Source: an uncultured Veillonella sp. (GTDB lineage Bacteria; Bacillota; Negativicutes; Veillonellales; Veillonellaceae). From it: 58,526 nucleotides of DNA. The notes under the pieces were generated by a model that saw only the letters and a program-made list of their open reading frames with translations, did no database searches and was not told where the DNA came from. Made by a program: the position numbers and the translations under genes. The DNA lies in assembly GCF_938010505.1 (NCBI RefSeq), contig NZ_CALLVP010000111.1, forward strand, positions 1 to 58,526. The letters are read 5' to 3'. How positions within the stretch are numbered: position 1 is the stretch's first letter; the number at the start of each line of letters is the position of its first letter. Positions 35,061 through 44,957 of the stretch are shown here, one piece after another.

Positions 35061-36464
35061 TTACATGAAACCAGTGATTTTCCACCAAGGGATACCTATT
35101 ACGTAGTTCAATACTAAACATACTAAAGCGGAAATCAAACCAACTGTCCACCAATCTTTTACGTTGTTGTAACCAGCGGAGAAGATAATTGGACCAGGAG
35201 CAGCACCGTAGTGAGTTACGGAACCACCATAGGAGTTTGTGCCGATCATGATGAAAGCAAGTAATGTAGGATCCACGCCTGCGTTAACACCTAAAATCAA
35301 GAATACTGGAAGCATCGCGGAGATGTATGCAGTACCAGATGCGAAGAAGTAACGAACCGCAACGGAAACAATGGAGATAAGGATAAGCATCATGAATGGA
35401 TCTAAACCGAAGTTCATGTGAGTTTCTAAGTATTTAGCCAACCATTCGAAGAATTTACCTTTAGTCAATGCAGAGGATAAGCCCAAGATACCGCCGAACC
35501 AAATCAATGTGTTCCAAGCAGCTTTAGTTTTGAGCAAATCATCCCAAGTAATAATACCAAATACGAATGTAGCAAGCATCGCTACGATAGCAACTGCTGT
35601 TGCATTAAGAGTAACATCAAAAGTAGGAAGAATCCAGCCTACGATTGCAAGAAGTGCGATAGCGATAAGACCTTTTTCGGACGCTTTCATAGGTCCTAAT
35701 TCCGCCAAACCGTCAGCAGCAATTTTCTTGTTGTCGATGTCTTTTACACTTGGGCGTTCATACATGTAGCCAATAAGTGGGATAAGCATTAACATGATGA
35801 AACCAGGTACAAACATAGCTAATGCCCATTGAGCCCAGTTTAACGTTACACCTGTCAATTTAGTAATGAAGTCTAAAGCCAATAAGTTTGGCGCCATTGC
35901 TGTCGCAAAGAAAAAGGATGTTACTTTTGTTGCAAAGTAACCATTCTGCAAGAGGTAAGCACCTGCTTTTTTAGCAGTCTCACCAGGGTAAGAACCAACT
36001 GCTTCAGCGATGGATAAGTTGATTGGATATACGATACCTGCCGCACGAGCTGTATTGGATGGTGTTGCAGGAGATAAGATCATATCAAGGAATGCAGTTA
36101 CATAACCAAGACGAAGTGTTGTACTACCAAAAGCGCGAACCAAGTAGTACGCAATGCGGTGACCAAGGCCAGTTTTACCGAATGCAACGGATAAAGCGAA
36201 GGCTGCGAAGATCAACCACAATGCTGTATTGCTGTAACCAACCAATACGTCTTTTGTATTGTTCAATAAAACAGAAGATGTCGCAACACCTAATAATACT
36301 GTAATAGGAACTGGGAATGGTTTTAATACCAAGCCCACGATAGTAGCTAAATAAATACCAAATAATTTCCATACTTGTGGTTTGAGGCCTTCAGGTGTGC
36401 CACCGAACCACATAAATGCGACGATGGCAACCATAAGGCCAATGCGCCATAATTTGTCTTTCAT
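35061..36464 (-). CDS. DASS-family anion:sodium symporter or exchanger
   Basis: A 467-residue inner-membrane protein with 11 to 12 helices of the divalent anion:Na+ symporter family, in the branch of CitT and TtdT carriers for citrate, tartrate, succinate or 2-oxoglutarate. Landmarks: an SPATPSNTARAAG motif near residue 132 and an SYGGSVTHYGAAPGPIIF motif near residue 413, both typical of substrate and sodium sites. It is transcribed toward citDEF and probably supplies the lyase substrate. AAGGGAAAG precedes the ATG. Confidence 0.88.
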   Translation of the reverse strand: MKDKLWRIGLMVAIVAFMWFGGTPEGLKPQVWKLFGIYLATIVGLVLKPFPVPITVLLGVATSSVLLNNTKDVLVGYSNTALWLIFAAFALSVAFGKTGLGHRIAYYLVRAFGSTTLRLGYVTAFLDMILSPATPSNTARAAGIVYPINLSIAEAVGSYPGETAKKAGAYLLQNGYFATKVTSFFFATAMAPNLLALDFITKLTGVTLNWAQWALAMFVPGFIMLMLIPLIGYMYERPSVKDIDNKKIAADGLAELGPMKASEKGLIAIALLAIVGWILPTFDVTLNATAVAIVAMLATFVFGIITWDDLLKTKAAWNTLIWFGGILGLSSALTKGKFFEWLAKYLETHMNFGLDPFMMLILISIVSVAVRYFFASGTAYISAMLPVFLILGVNAGVDPTLLAFIMIGTNSYGGSVTHYGAAPGPIIFSAGYNNVKDWWTVGLISALVCLVLNYVIGIPWWKITGFM

Positions 36465-36857
36465 GTGTGTCTTTCCCTTTCTTAACTAACTTAGGCATAC
36501 ATAAAATCATCTAGTCTTTAACAACATAACCGCTCGCGACGTCGATTACATTGATTAAGTCTACCCTCATTATAAATGTTTAAAAGTAATATGAAAAATA
36601 GATTACCTTTATAGGGGTTATAAAAACTTTTATATCTACTAATCATACTTTTTATGCATTTTAAGCATAGAAACACATCCCAAAATGAAAAAAATGCATG
36701 TATACCTCCCCAAAGGGGATATACATGCACTTACATGGTATTGCATTTCTCTTTCGAGACATCTTTATTATGTTTTATTATATCGAAAAAGTCCAATACC
36801 GAAACAGCATGGATAAACAGTTAGAAAAATACATAGATATGCTTTATTTTAACCATT
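36465..36857. other. Intergenic region between DASS gene and LysR gene
   Basis: A 393-nt AT-rich region with the transporter promoter (not clearly assignable), the palindrome CGACGTCG near 36537-36544, and the LysR terminator at 36695-36729. No gene is visible. Confidence 0.6.
36695..36729 (-). terminator. Terminator downstream of the citrate-locus LysR gene
   Basis: TGCATGTATA pairs with TATACATGCA and CCCC with GGGG; the minus strand continues with seven T. It lies about 130 nt past the LysR stop. Confidence 0.82.
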
Positions 36858-37769
36858 CTACGCTTTATATTCCCTAAAAATACTGTCATCCACTACGGTA
36901 TGTTCTTTATAGTAATTACGGACATATTCGATAAATGTTTTGACTACAACCAGATTTTCCGCATCCTTTGTGTACACCATATTGGTATCACGGGTAATAT
37001 ATTCACCATCTTTGCTACGCAATGGACTCACATAGATGTCTTTATCCTTACAGGATCCAAGTCCCATATAGGTCAAGATAGACCAACCAAGACCAGCACG
37101 AACAAAATGGCGACAAGTACTCATAGAATTTACGTCCATCGCCACGCTCGGTGGCTCTTCAAAATGTTCGGCACACCAAGTTTCGATAGTATTAGCCACT
37201 GATGCATCCGTTTGGTACTTTATGAACGGCACCTTCTCTAGTGATTTAGGGGGTACCAATTCTTTATAAACCAAGCAATAAGGTTCTTCTAAAAGCAATT
37301 CAGATTTCCCAGAAACGTCATAACCACCACGAGCAAAGGCTACCATACAGTCACCAGTATTAAACATCTTAACTACTTGATGACTGAAAGCAGTCTTCAC
37401 TTGAATGTGAACATCTGGATATTGTTCTCGGAAAGATCTCAATAAAGCTGGTAATTCATAGTCTGCAAAGTTTATAGATGACGCGATTTTCAAAGTCCCT
37501 TGAATCTTGCCAGAAGCGGAATTCATAGCATTCTCCAAAGCCTCTTGTTCTTGCATCATTCGCTTGCAGTACTCATAGAAAATTTCGCCTTGTGCCGTGA
37601 GGGCAATCCCTTCAGCAGTTCGTAACAACAGAGAATGGCCCAAGGCTTTTTCCATATGGCGCAACCGATAGCTCAACGCTGGTTGCGATAAAAATAATTT
37701 TTCTGCAGCCCTTGTAATATTGCCTTCATCGACAACGGTAACAAAGGTTTGCCATTCTCTATCGTCCAT
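36858..37769 (-). CDS. LysR-family transcriptional regulator (citrate locus)
   Basis: A 303-residue LysR-type regulator: winged helix at residues 1-60 (EWQTFVTVVDEGNITRAAE, SQPALSYRLRHMEKALG) and an effector-binding domain (LKIASSINFADYELP onward). It lies upstream of the transporter and citDEF genes in the same direction and is a plausible regulator of them, by position only. AAGGAG precedes the ATG; the gene follows the Bax-inhibitor gene after 12 nt. Confidence 0.92.
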   Translation of the reverse strand: MDDREWQTFVTVVDEGNITRAAEKLFLSQPALSYRLRHMEKALGHSLLLRTAEGIALTAQGEIFYEYCKRMMQEQEALENAMNSASGKIQGTLKIASSINFADYELPALLRSFREQYPDVHIQVKTAFSHQVVKMFNTGDCMVAFARGGYDVSGKSELLLEEPYCLVYKELVPPKSLEKVPFIKYQTDASVANTIETWCAEHFEEPPSVAMDVNSMSTCRHFVRAGLGWSILTYMGLGSCKDKDIYVSPLRSKDGEYITRDTNMVYTKDAENLVVVKTFIEYVRNYYKEHTVVDDSIFREYKA

Positions 37770-37781
37770 ACAATCTCCTTG

Positions 37782-38525
37782 TTATCGCTTATTACCAAAG
37801 ATGCGCAATAAGGATAAGAATAAGTTAATGAAATCTAAATATAGGTTCAAGGCACCAGTGATTTCAATGCGATCTAAGATTGTTTCATCATCTAATAAAG
37901 CCACTTCCGTAACATTATTTTTAATGCGGTTTACGTCAACAGCCGTAAAGATGGAGAATACTACAACTCCTACATACCCAAGTACGAGACTTACTGTACT
38001 ACTATAAGCACTGAGTAAACCCCAGTTAAAGTAACGAGCGCACATCATCACTACAGATACGATAATCATACCAATTATGGCAGCCAATAAATATGGTATG
38101 AAGGATGATAAATTACGTTTTGTCATAGCCCCCACAACGGCAAAGCCAATAAAGAATGCTAACGTCCCTACTAAGGCTGGAATGACTACACCAAACACAT
38201 CGTATCGCAAAGATACCAAAGTCAATGTAAGACCATTCAAGGCACTATAGAGGAAGAACATACCGCGCAACGTCATTACATTGGCTGTATACGCGCGAGC
38301 ACTAAATAGGAATACAACGCCAAGCTCTGCTATTAGAATAATATTAAAGTTTTGGAACGCAAAGCGCAACCAGTTTGGATTTGCTAATGCGGCAAAGCCA
38401 ACGCCGATAGTTGTAAGCAAACCTACAACCATCCACAAGAAGGATCCCTTTAAACGATGGGATACGATTCTTTCAACTTGAGCGATTTCAGATTCGCTAG
38501 GTCCTACTACATCATATTGATTCAT
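37782..38525 (-). CDS. Bax inhibitor-1 / YccA family membrane protein
   Basis: A 247-residue protein with seven membrane helices. GMFFLYSALNGLTLT, FFIGFAVVGAMTKR and the C-terminal ALNLYLDFINLFLSLLRIFG are signature parts of the BI-1/TMBIM family, whose bacterial members are proton-sensitive calcium-leak channels. AAAGGAGAG precedes the ATG. It forms a pair with the downstream LysR gene. Confidence 0.92.
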   Translation of the reverse strand: MNQYDVVGPSESEIAQVERIVSHRLKGSFLWMVVGLLTTIGVGFAALANPNWLRFAFQNFNIILIAELGVVFLFSARAYTANVMTLRGMFFLYSALNGLTLTLVSLRYDVFGVVIPALVGTLAFFIGFAVVGAMTKRNLSSFIPYLLAAIIGMIIVSVVMMCARYFNWGLLSAYSSTVSLVLGYVGVVVFSIFTAVDVNRIKNNVTEVALLDDETILDRIEITGALNLYLDFINLFLSLLRIFGNKR

Positions 38526-38639
38526 AATTTCTCTCCTTTATATTAAATAAAAATTCTATGGCATTTACATTAATGCTCTCAAATCAAGAAATTCGTGAGT
38601 ATTGATGTAAGCTCCATATTATAAATTCCCTCTCTCTTT

Positions 38640-40388
38640 TTATCTTGCATTGGCAATGCCGGCAAACACCTTCCCACGTTCTCCATCGATAGTCACTTCT
38701 TGACCTTCGAGGAGCACTTCATGGGCATTTTTAGCGCCTAAGATAACAGGAATACCATACGTAATGCCCGCAATAGCACTGTCCGATGTATAACCATCTT
38801 CCACTGCGATAATACCGCCAGCACGTTTAGCAACGGCCATCAATTCAGGCTCCATTGTACCTACCACGAGGATGTCGCCGTCCTTGAAGCTTTCATAATT
38901 ACCCTTATGATTAGCCGCAATGTACACATTACCTGTAACAGATTTGCGTAAAATACCATTACCAGACAAGAGCACTCGACCTGCAATGTGAACGCGAATC
39001 ATATTGGTCGTGCCTGTGGCACCAGATGGTACCCCAGCGGTAACAACTACGAGGTCACCAGACTCGATGGCGCCAGTCCCGAGAGCACCGGTAATAGCTT
39101 GTTTAACCATTTCATCGGAGTTGATGATTTCATGTCCCTTGATAGCCTCTACACCCCAGCATAATTGCATGCGACGGATAGTTTCCTCATGAGGTGTAAC
39201 AGCGATGATTTTACAATCTGGACGATGCCGAGCCACACTAAGTGCGGTGTGACCAGATTCAGTACATGTCAAAATAGCTGCGGCCCCGAGGTTTTGAGCT
39301 ACGCGCACGCTAGCCAAGCATACAGCGCTTGTGGTAGTCATTTCTTCATCCTCACGAGCGCGACTATAACTATCATAAATTGCAGCCTTCTCCGTTACCT
39401 CTGCAATACGAGTCATGGTTGCAACAGCTTCTACAGGATAGGAACCATTGGCTGTTTCGCCAGATAACATAATCGCATCGGTACCATCCAAAATGGCGTT
39501 GGCTACGTCACTTGCTTCCGCCCGTGTTGGACGTGGGTTTTGAATCATAGACTCGAGCATTTGTGTCGCCGTAATAACGGGTTTCCCCAAGTCATTACAT
39601 TTTTCAATCATCATCTTTTGAAGTACTGGCACCTCTTCTGCAGGAATTTCTACGCCGAGATCGCCACGAGCAACCATGAGTCCATCCGCAACTTCCAAGA
39701 TTTCATCGATATTTTTAACGCCCTCTGCATTTTCAATTTTCGCGATAATCTTGATGTCTTTTTTCTCAGACTCAAGAATGCGACGAATAGCCACAATGTC
39801 TTTGCCACGTTGCATAAAGGATGCGGCCACAAAGTCTACCCCTTGTTGACAACCAAAGCGCAAGTCTGCTTCATCCTGTTCAGATACGGGTGGCAAACTT
39901 AGGGCTACGCCTGGTACGGCTACGCGCTTGCGGTTACCGATTTCCCCGCTGTTTTGAACAGTTGTAACGATATTATTACCTTCGATAGCATCGATAATAA
40001 GTGTTACAAGCCCATCAGCCAAGAGGACTTTATCCCCTACGGACACATCGCCTGTAAGACCTTTGTAGTTCACGGAGCTAAGCTCTTTTGTACCTTCCAC
40101 GTCATCTGTAGTCAACGTAAATTGTTGACCTGCTTCGAGGAATACCTTGCCCTCTTTAAATAGACCAAGACGAACCTCAGGACCTTTTGTGTCGAGCAAT
40201 AATGCGATTGGTTTATTCACAATCATCGCCGCATCGCGCACCATTTGCATGCGTTCCGCTTGCTCTTCATGGGATCCGTGAGAGAAGTTAAAACGAGCTA
40301 CGTTCATGCCAGCCCGCATCATATCTTCTAAGATGCCAAATTTATCCGTTCCTGGACCTACAGTACATACAATTTTTGTACGTTTCAT
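38640..40388 (-). CDS. pyk: Pyruvate kinase with C-terminal PEP-utiliser-like domain
   Basis: A 582-residue pyruvate kinase, making ATP and pyruvate from PEP. The barrel carries RTKIVCTVGP, NFSHG, LLDTKGPEVR, the catalytic IIAKIENAEG, MVARGDLGVEIP and MLSGETANG. Beyond about residue 475 an extra domain resembles the PEP-utilising mobile domain (VEDGYTSDSAIAGITYGIP), as in Bacillus-type enzymes. The ATG at 40388 has AGGAGGG 3 nt upstream; a longer in-frame reading lacks a site and adds nothing conserved. Confidence 0.95.
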   Translation of the reverse strand: MKRTKIVCTVGPGTDKFGILEDMMRAGMNVARFNFSHGSHEEQAERMQMVRDAAMIVNKPIALLLDTKGPEVRLGLFKEGKVFLEAGQQFTLTTDDVEGTKELSSVNYKGLTGDVSVGDKVLLADGLVTLIIDAIEGNNIVTTVQNSGEIGNRKRVAVPGVALSLPPVSEQDEADLRFGCQQGVDFVAASFMQRGKDIVAIRRILESEKKDIKIIAKIENAEGVKNIDEILEVADGLMVARGDLGVEIPAEEVPVLQKMMIEKCNDLGKPVITATQMLESMIQNPRPTRAEASDVANAILDGTDAIMLSGETANGSYPVEAVATMTRIAEVTEKAAIYDSYSRAREDEEMTTTSAVCLASVRVAQNLGAAAILTCTESGHTALSVARHRPDCKIIAVTPHEETIRRMQLCWGVEAIKGHEIINSDEMVKQAITGALGTGAIESGDLVVVTAGVPSGATGTTNMIRVHIAGRVLLSGNGILRKSVTGNVYIAANHKGNYESFKDGDILVVGTMEPELMAVAKRAGGIIAVEDGYTSDSAIAGITYGIPVILGAKNAHEVLLEGQEVTIDGERGKVFAGIANAR

Positions 40389-40516
40389 AATCCCTCCTAT
40401 GAAAGCAATCCCTAGATAGGATAGTTCATTTCTTATTATATCAATGTTGGTGAAAGCTATCTGTGCCTCACGCAACATATGTTTCTCTACACCATTTATA
40501 TACTTATTGTATCAAG

Positions 40517-40566
40517 TATATGCTTATTACATGTTGCACCTATATATGCTCATTACATGTCGCACA
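40517..40566. repeat. Two-copy 26-bp tandem repeat between pyk and dnaE
   Basis: TATATGCTTATTACATGTTG and TATATGCTCATTACATGTCG start two adjacent 24-bp copies, separated by TA, in the intergenic region 22 nt past the dnaE stop. Confidence 0.7.
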
Positions 40567-40588
40567 TACTTGCGTTAACATTATATGT

Positions 40589-43500
40589 TTACTGTACCTC
40601 TACGGAGCCCGCGCCTAGAATAGATTCAATAGCCTTGATGGATTCGTCACTAGGATCAAAGCACATATTCGGTGGTAAATTAATGCGTTTCCGTTGACGG
40701 TGTAAATATAACGATGTTGGCACGGAACCTGCTGTATTTACTAGCACACATTTTAAGGCTTCACTATTTTCCGGTGTATCATATTGACTATAAATATGGA
40801 TTGCCACCTGTTTTGCCTGATTATAGTTTACCTTTAATGGAGTAATACGGTCTGCAATGATTTGCACGCCCTTTTCATCCGCATCAACCCGACCTTTTAC
40901 CTTAACAATCATATCGACCGCAAGGAATTGCTGGCTTTGACTAAAGACCTTAGGGAATGCCACTACGTTAGCCACACCAGAATAATCCTCGATGCGAAGA
41001 ATGGACATAACCTCATTGCGCTTTGTCATGCGATCCGATTTATTTTCGATAAGGCCACCAAAGGTAATGGTTTGACCATCGTATTGCTCTGGATTTTCTA
41101 CGAGAGCGCCCAGTTCAAAGAGGCCCTCTAGCTCCTTCGCATAGCCTTGCAATGGATGGCCTGTAATGTAAAAGCCGGTATATTCCTTTTCATCCTTTAA
41201 TTTATCGTCTTCCGATAAATCCTCTACAGTAGGAACAGGAATAAACTCTACCGCCTCTTCCATATCACCAAAGAGACTCATAGTGCCCATAGCGGCATCT
41301 TTTTGCTCTTTAGCACCAACGGCTTGGGCGCTTTCATACATGTGTAGCAACTGATTCCGGTTTTCCTGGAAGCCATCCATGGCACCGCAACGGATGAGAC
41401 TTTCAAGAAGTCGTTTATTCACAACTCGATTATCTACCCGTTTGCAAAAGTCTACGATATCCGTATAGAGACCATGCTCATTGCGCTCGCGAATCAAGCG
41501 ATCGATAGCATTGTCCCCTACGTTCTTGATACCACCAAGACCAAAGCGAATGGCGTCGTCTTGTACGGCAAAGCTGCGCTCAGAATAGTTAATATCTGGG
41601 CCTAGAACCTTAACATTATGCTTCTTGCAAGAGTTAATGTAATACGTTAACTTTTGCATGTTCTGCATGAAGCTCGTCATGGTAGCCGCCATGAATTCCG
41701 GGAAATAATGGGCTTTTAAGTACGCCGTTTGGTACGCAATGTACGCATACGCCGCACTATGTGATTTATTAAAGCCGTAGCCAGCGAAGTATACGAGCAA
41801 GTCGAATACTTCATTCGCAACGGATTCAGTAATACCGTTTGCTACAGAGCCTTGAATAAAGGACTCCCGTTGCGCCTTTAGAACAGATTCCTTTTTCTTG
41901 CCCATGGCACGGCGCATCAAGTCCGCTTGACCAAGGGAGAAGCCACCCATGGCGGAGGCAATCTGCATAACCTGTTCTTGGTATAAGATTACCCCGAAGG
42001 TATCTTTCAAGATAGGTTCCAAAATTGGATGTAAGTAGGTAACCTCTTTTTTACCGTGACGGCGGTCAATAAAGTCCGCCACCATCCCAGAGCCTAGTGG
42101 GCCTGGACGATACAAGGCTACCAATGGAATTAAATCTTCAAAATGCTCAGGCTTAAGGTCCATAACGAGCTTAGTGATACCTTCCGACTCAAGCTGGAAT
42201 ACACCAGACGTATCACCCTTGGTGAGAAGCTCACAAGCCGCCGCATCATCAAGCGGAATGGCATCTAAGTCTAGGTCAATACCACGGTTCGCCTTGATGA
42301 GCTTTAAGGCATCCCCCATAACCGTCAAGGTACGGAGGCCCAAGAAGTCCATCTTTAAGAGGCCTAACTCCTCGATATTATCCTTATCGTACTGCGTTAC
42401 AAAGCCTTCATCGTTGGCATTTTGTACGGGTACATGGTCATCGAGAGGGTCCGCAGAAATTACGACGCCCGCCGCATGCGTGGACGAATTTCGCGCTATG
42501 CCTTCCAGCTTTTTACCAAAATCAAATAATTCTTTAACGTTTGGATCAGCTTCGTATAAAGCTTTTAACTCTTTGCCTTGTAAAGCCTTATCTAAGGTAA
42601 TTCCCAGTTCGTTAGGAATCATCTTAGCGATGCGGTTCACTTCGGCCAGTGGTAAGTCTAGCACGCGACCTACGTCACGAATCACGGCACGCGCTGCCTC
42701 TGTACCGAACGTAATAATCTGGGATACACGCTCCTGTCCGTATTTTCGCGTTACATATTCGATAGCCTGACCACGCTTTTCATAGCAGAAGTCAATATCG
42801 ATATCAGGCATGCTTACCCGTTCTGGATTTAAAAACCGTTCAAAAAGCAAATCATATTTTAATGGATCTAAGCCTGTAATGCCTAATAGATAGGCTACTA
42901 CAGAACCTGCCGCAGAACCACGGCCAGGGCCTACTAAGATATCATGCTCACGGGCATAGCGCACATAATCCCATACGATGAGGAAGTAGTCCTCAAAGCC
43001 CATGGTGCCGATAACATCTAACTCGTAGTCGAGACGTTTTTGTAATTCTTCAGACGTTTCACCATAGAGGCGAGGAATTTCTCGTTCACAAACCTTACGC
43101 AAATACGTTTTAGAGGTTTCCCCTTCTGGCACATCAAAGTGCGGCAAGTGATGTTCGTCAAAATTGAATTCTACATTACAGCGGTCTGCAATTTTTAAGG
43201 TGTTTTCGATGGCCCCAGGAATATGAGAGAACAACTGCGCCATCTCATCCCCAGATTTCAAATAGAACTCATCATTAGGGAACTTTAAGCGGTCCACTTC
43301 GGCACGGCGGCGGCCTGTAGAAATACAAACCTTAATATCCTGAGCGTCTGCATCCTCTTTTAAAACATAATGGAAATCATTAGACGCTACGATGCCAAGA
43401 CCGTATTCCTTGCTCAATTTAATGAGCTCCTCTTGCGCCTTTGCTTCCTCTGGCAAGCCATGGTTTTGAATTTCTAAGAAGAAATTATCCTTGCCGTATG

Positions 43501-43996
43501 TCTCGATATACCATTCGATGGATCGTTTAGCGCCTTCCATATTGTCTTGCAGAATATATTGAGGGATTTCCCCTTGAATACAAGCACTGAGAGCGATAAT
43601 TCCCTTGCTGTATTGACGCAACAAATCTCGGTCTGCACGTGGGCGATACAGCATTCCTTCCGTAGATGCTTTCGACACGATTTTAACGAGATTACGATAC
43701 CCTTCCATGGTCTCAGCCAAAAGGATAAGATGTTTTAGTCTTTCACGGCTACGACCTTCGGGACGATCAAATCGATTGTTTTCCGTTACATATACTTCAC
43801 AACCGATGATAGGCTTAACGCCTTGCGCCATACATTCTTTGTAGAAATAAATGGCTGCGTACATATTGCCATGATCTGTAATGGCAAGGGCCGGCTGATT
43901 TAACTCCTTCGCACGACGTACCATGTCAGGCAAACGACTGATGCCGTCTAGCAAACTAAACTCTGTATGACTATGTAAATGTACAAATGGCTGCAT
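40589..43996 (-). CDS. dnaE: DNA polymerase III alpha subunit
   Basis: A 1,135-residue C-family replicative polymerase. The N-terminal PHP domain shows HLHSHTEFSLLDG; the catalytic core has VGPGRGSAAGS and PDIDIDF (near residues 392-398); then a helix-hairpin-helix region (FGLGGIKNVG) and an OB domain (ITFGGLIENKSDRMTKRN). No exonuclease insert is present, so this is DnaE rather than PolC. AAAGGAGGTG lies 4 nt upstream of the ATG, directly behind the stop of the metallopeptidase gene, so the two are coupled. Confidence 0.95.
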   Translation of the reverse strand: MQPFVHLHSHTEFSLLDGISRLPDMVRRAKELNQPALAITDHGNMYAAIYFYKECMAQGVKPIIGCEVYVTENNRFDRPEGRSRERLKHLILLAETMEGYRNLVKIVSKASTEGMLYRPRADRDLLRQYSKGIIALSACIQGEIPQYILQDNMEGAKRSIEWYIETYGKDNFFLEIQNHGLPEEAKAQEELIKLSKEYGLGIVASNDFHYVLKEDADAQDIKVCISTGRRRAEVDRLKFPNDEFYLKSGDEMAQLFSHIPGAIENTLKIADRCNVEFNFDEHHLPHFDVPEGETSKTYLRKVCEREIPRLYGETSEELQKRLDYELDVIGTMGFEDYFLIVWDYVRYAREHDILVGPGRGSAAGSVVAYLLGITGLDPLKYDLLFERFLNPERVSMPDIDIDFCYEKRGQAIEYVTRKYGQERVSQIITFGTEAARAVIRDVGRVLDLPLAEVNRIAKMIPNELGITLDKALQGKELKALYEADPNVKELFDFGKKLEGIARNSSTHAAGVVISADPLDDHVPVQNANDEGFVTQYDKDNIEELGLLKMDFLGLRTLTVMGDALKLIKANRGIDLDLDAIPLDDAAACELLTKGDTSGVFQLESEGITKLVMDLKPEHFEDLIPLVALYRPGPLGSGMVADFIDRRHGKKEVTYLHPILEPILKDTFGVILYQEQVMQIASAMGGFSLGQADLMRRAMGKKKESVLKAQRESFIQGSVANGITESVANEVFDLLVYFAGYGFNKSHSAAYAYIAYQTAYLKAHYFPEFMAATMTSFMQNMQKLTYYINSCKKHNVKVLGPDINYSERSFAVQDDAIRFGLGGIKNVGDNAIDRLIRERNEHGLYTDIVDFCKRVDNRVVNKRLLESLIRCGAMDGFQENRNQLLHMYESAQAVGAKEQKDAAMGTMSLFGDMEEAVEFIPVPTVEDLSEDDKLKDEKEYTGFYITGHPLQGYAKELEGLFELGALVENPEQYDGQTITFGGLIENKSDRMTKRNEVMSILRIEDYSGVANVVAFPKVFSQSQQFLAVDMIVKVKGRVDADEKGVQIIADRITPLKVNYNQAKQVAIHIYSQYDTPENSEALKCVLVNTAGSVPTSLYLHRQRKRINLPPNMCFDPSDESIKAIESILGAGSVEVQ

Positions 43997-44008
43997 GGTA
44001 CACCTCCT

Positions 44009-44752
44009 TTAAGGGCGATGAGCAAAATACATGTTCAATGACTTCTTGCGGGCCTTCCAATCTGGCAAAAACTGTGCCACTAGATTGTGAAAGATCTTGG
44101 AATGGTCTAAATATTTAAAATGAGCAAACTCATGAACCATAACGTACTCAATATACGCCTGTGGTCCCTCTAATAAGCGGGTGTTCATCTTGATGAGCTG
44201 CTTTGTAGGCGTACAAGAACCCCAACGACTCTTCATGCGCTGCTGTTTTATGGTTGGCATAGGCACATCAATACCTTGCTTGTGAAAGCGCTGATACACG
44301 ACCTTTGCCCAATGGACAAAGACCTTCTCCCCTAAATTACGCCAATAACTTTGCATTAATTTATGCTTCGCTTCAAAGGTCGTACCTCGAGGTATAACCA
44401 TGGTAAGAATGGCTTTTCCGTCAAAGCCGATGTGAGGCTTTCCATCCTGCTCAACTAGGTGCAAGGTAACTGGAATGCCGAGGATGGATAAGCTTTCACC
44501 ATTCACATACTGCAACGCCTCAACACGTTTGGCATTCAATGCATCAATCTTGTAACGAGCCCGCTCAATAAAGGGCATATTCTCGATGACAAACTTGTCC
44601 ACCCTATAATCCGGCACATACGCATTCGCCGACACATGGATCACACCATCCTTGGTAATCCGCATGTTCATGTTCTTCACACGCTTGATGGTTAACTCAT
44701 ATTCAATTGTGTCGCCATTATAGGTAATAGACCTAGTTGTTGAAGTATTCAT
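44009..44752 (-). CDS. YgjP-like metallopeptidase (DUF45/M48-like)
   Basis: A 247-residue protein of the YgjP/WLM group, zinc-metallopeptidase-like. The zinc motif HEFAH lies in VMVHEFAHFKYLDHS near residue 206, preceded by RMKSRWGSCTPTKQLIKMN, both diagnostic. The substrate is unknown. The ATG at 44752 is taken although no good ribosome-binding site precedes it; an upstream GTG at 44776 would add eight residues. The upstream sequence is part of a 43-bp repeat whose second copy lies at the far end of the island. Confidence 0.82.
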   Translation of the reverse strand: MNTSTTRSITYNGDTIEYELTIKRVKNMNMRITKDGVIHVSANAYVPDYRVDKFVIENMPFIERARYKIDALNAKRVEALQYVNGESLSILGIPVTLHLVEQDGKPHIGFDGKAILTMVIPRGTTFEAKHKLMQSYWRNLGEKVFVHWAKVVYQRFHKQGIDVPMPTIKQQRMKSRWGSCTPTKQLIKMNTRLLEGPQAYIEYVMVHEFAHFKYLDHSKIFHNLVAQFLPDWKARKKSLNMYFAHRP

Positions 44753-44758
44753 ACCTTT

Positions 44759-44801
44759 TATTTTATCATAAAACACTCATAAAAACGTAGAAATCTGGTG
44801 A
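44759..44801. repeat. 43-bp direct repeat, island-proximal copy
   Basis: Identical at 39 of 43 positions to 58484-58526, same orientation. On the minus strand both copies read from TCACCAGA to TTATGATAAAATA and both contain an in-frame GTG followed by codons for Tyr-Asp-Lys-Ile. The copy spans the start region of the metallopeptidase gene. Confidence 0.8.
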
Positions 44802-44839
44802 TTTTAATAGGAATTATTTGATATAGATAAAATAATAAA

Positions 44840-44864
44840 AAGGAGCCGTATAAAACAGCTCCTT
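44840..44864 (-). terminator. Terminator of the cdi operon
   Basis: AAGGAGC/GCTCCTT stem with an 11-nt loop, followed on the minus strand by TTTTATTATTTT, about 95 nt past the last gene of the operon. Confidence 0.8.
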
Positions 44865-44957
44865 AGTACAACAGCTTTCACTAGTTGTTATAAATAATTT
44901 AATTGTTATTATTCTATATTCAACCACAAAAGAACATATTAGAACGAAAGCAATTAA

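Noticed and set aside
40389..40478. Longer N-terminus for pyruvate kinase
   Set aside because: The inner ATG starts the conserved RTKIVCTVGP region and has AGGAGGG before it.
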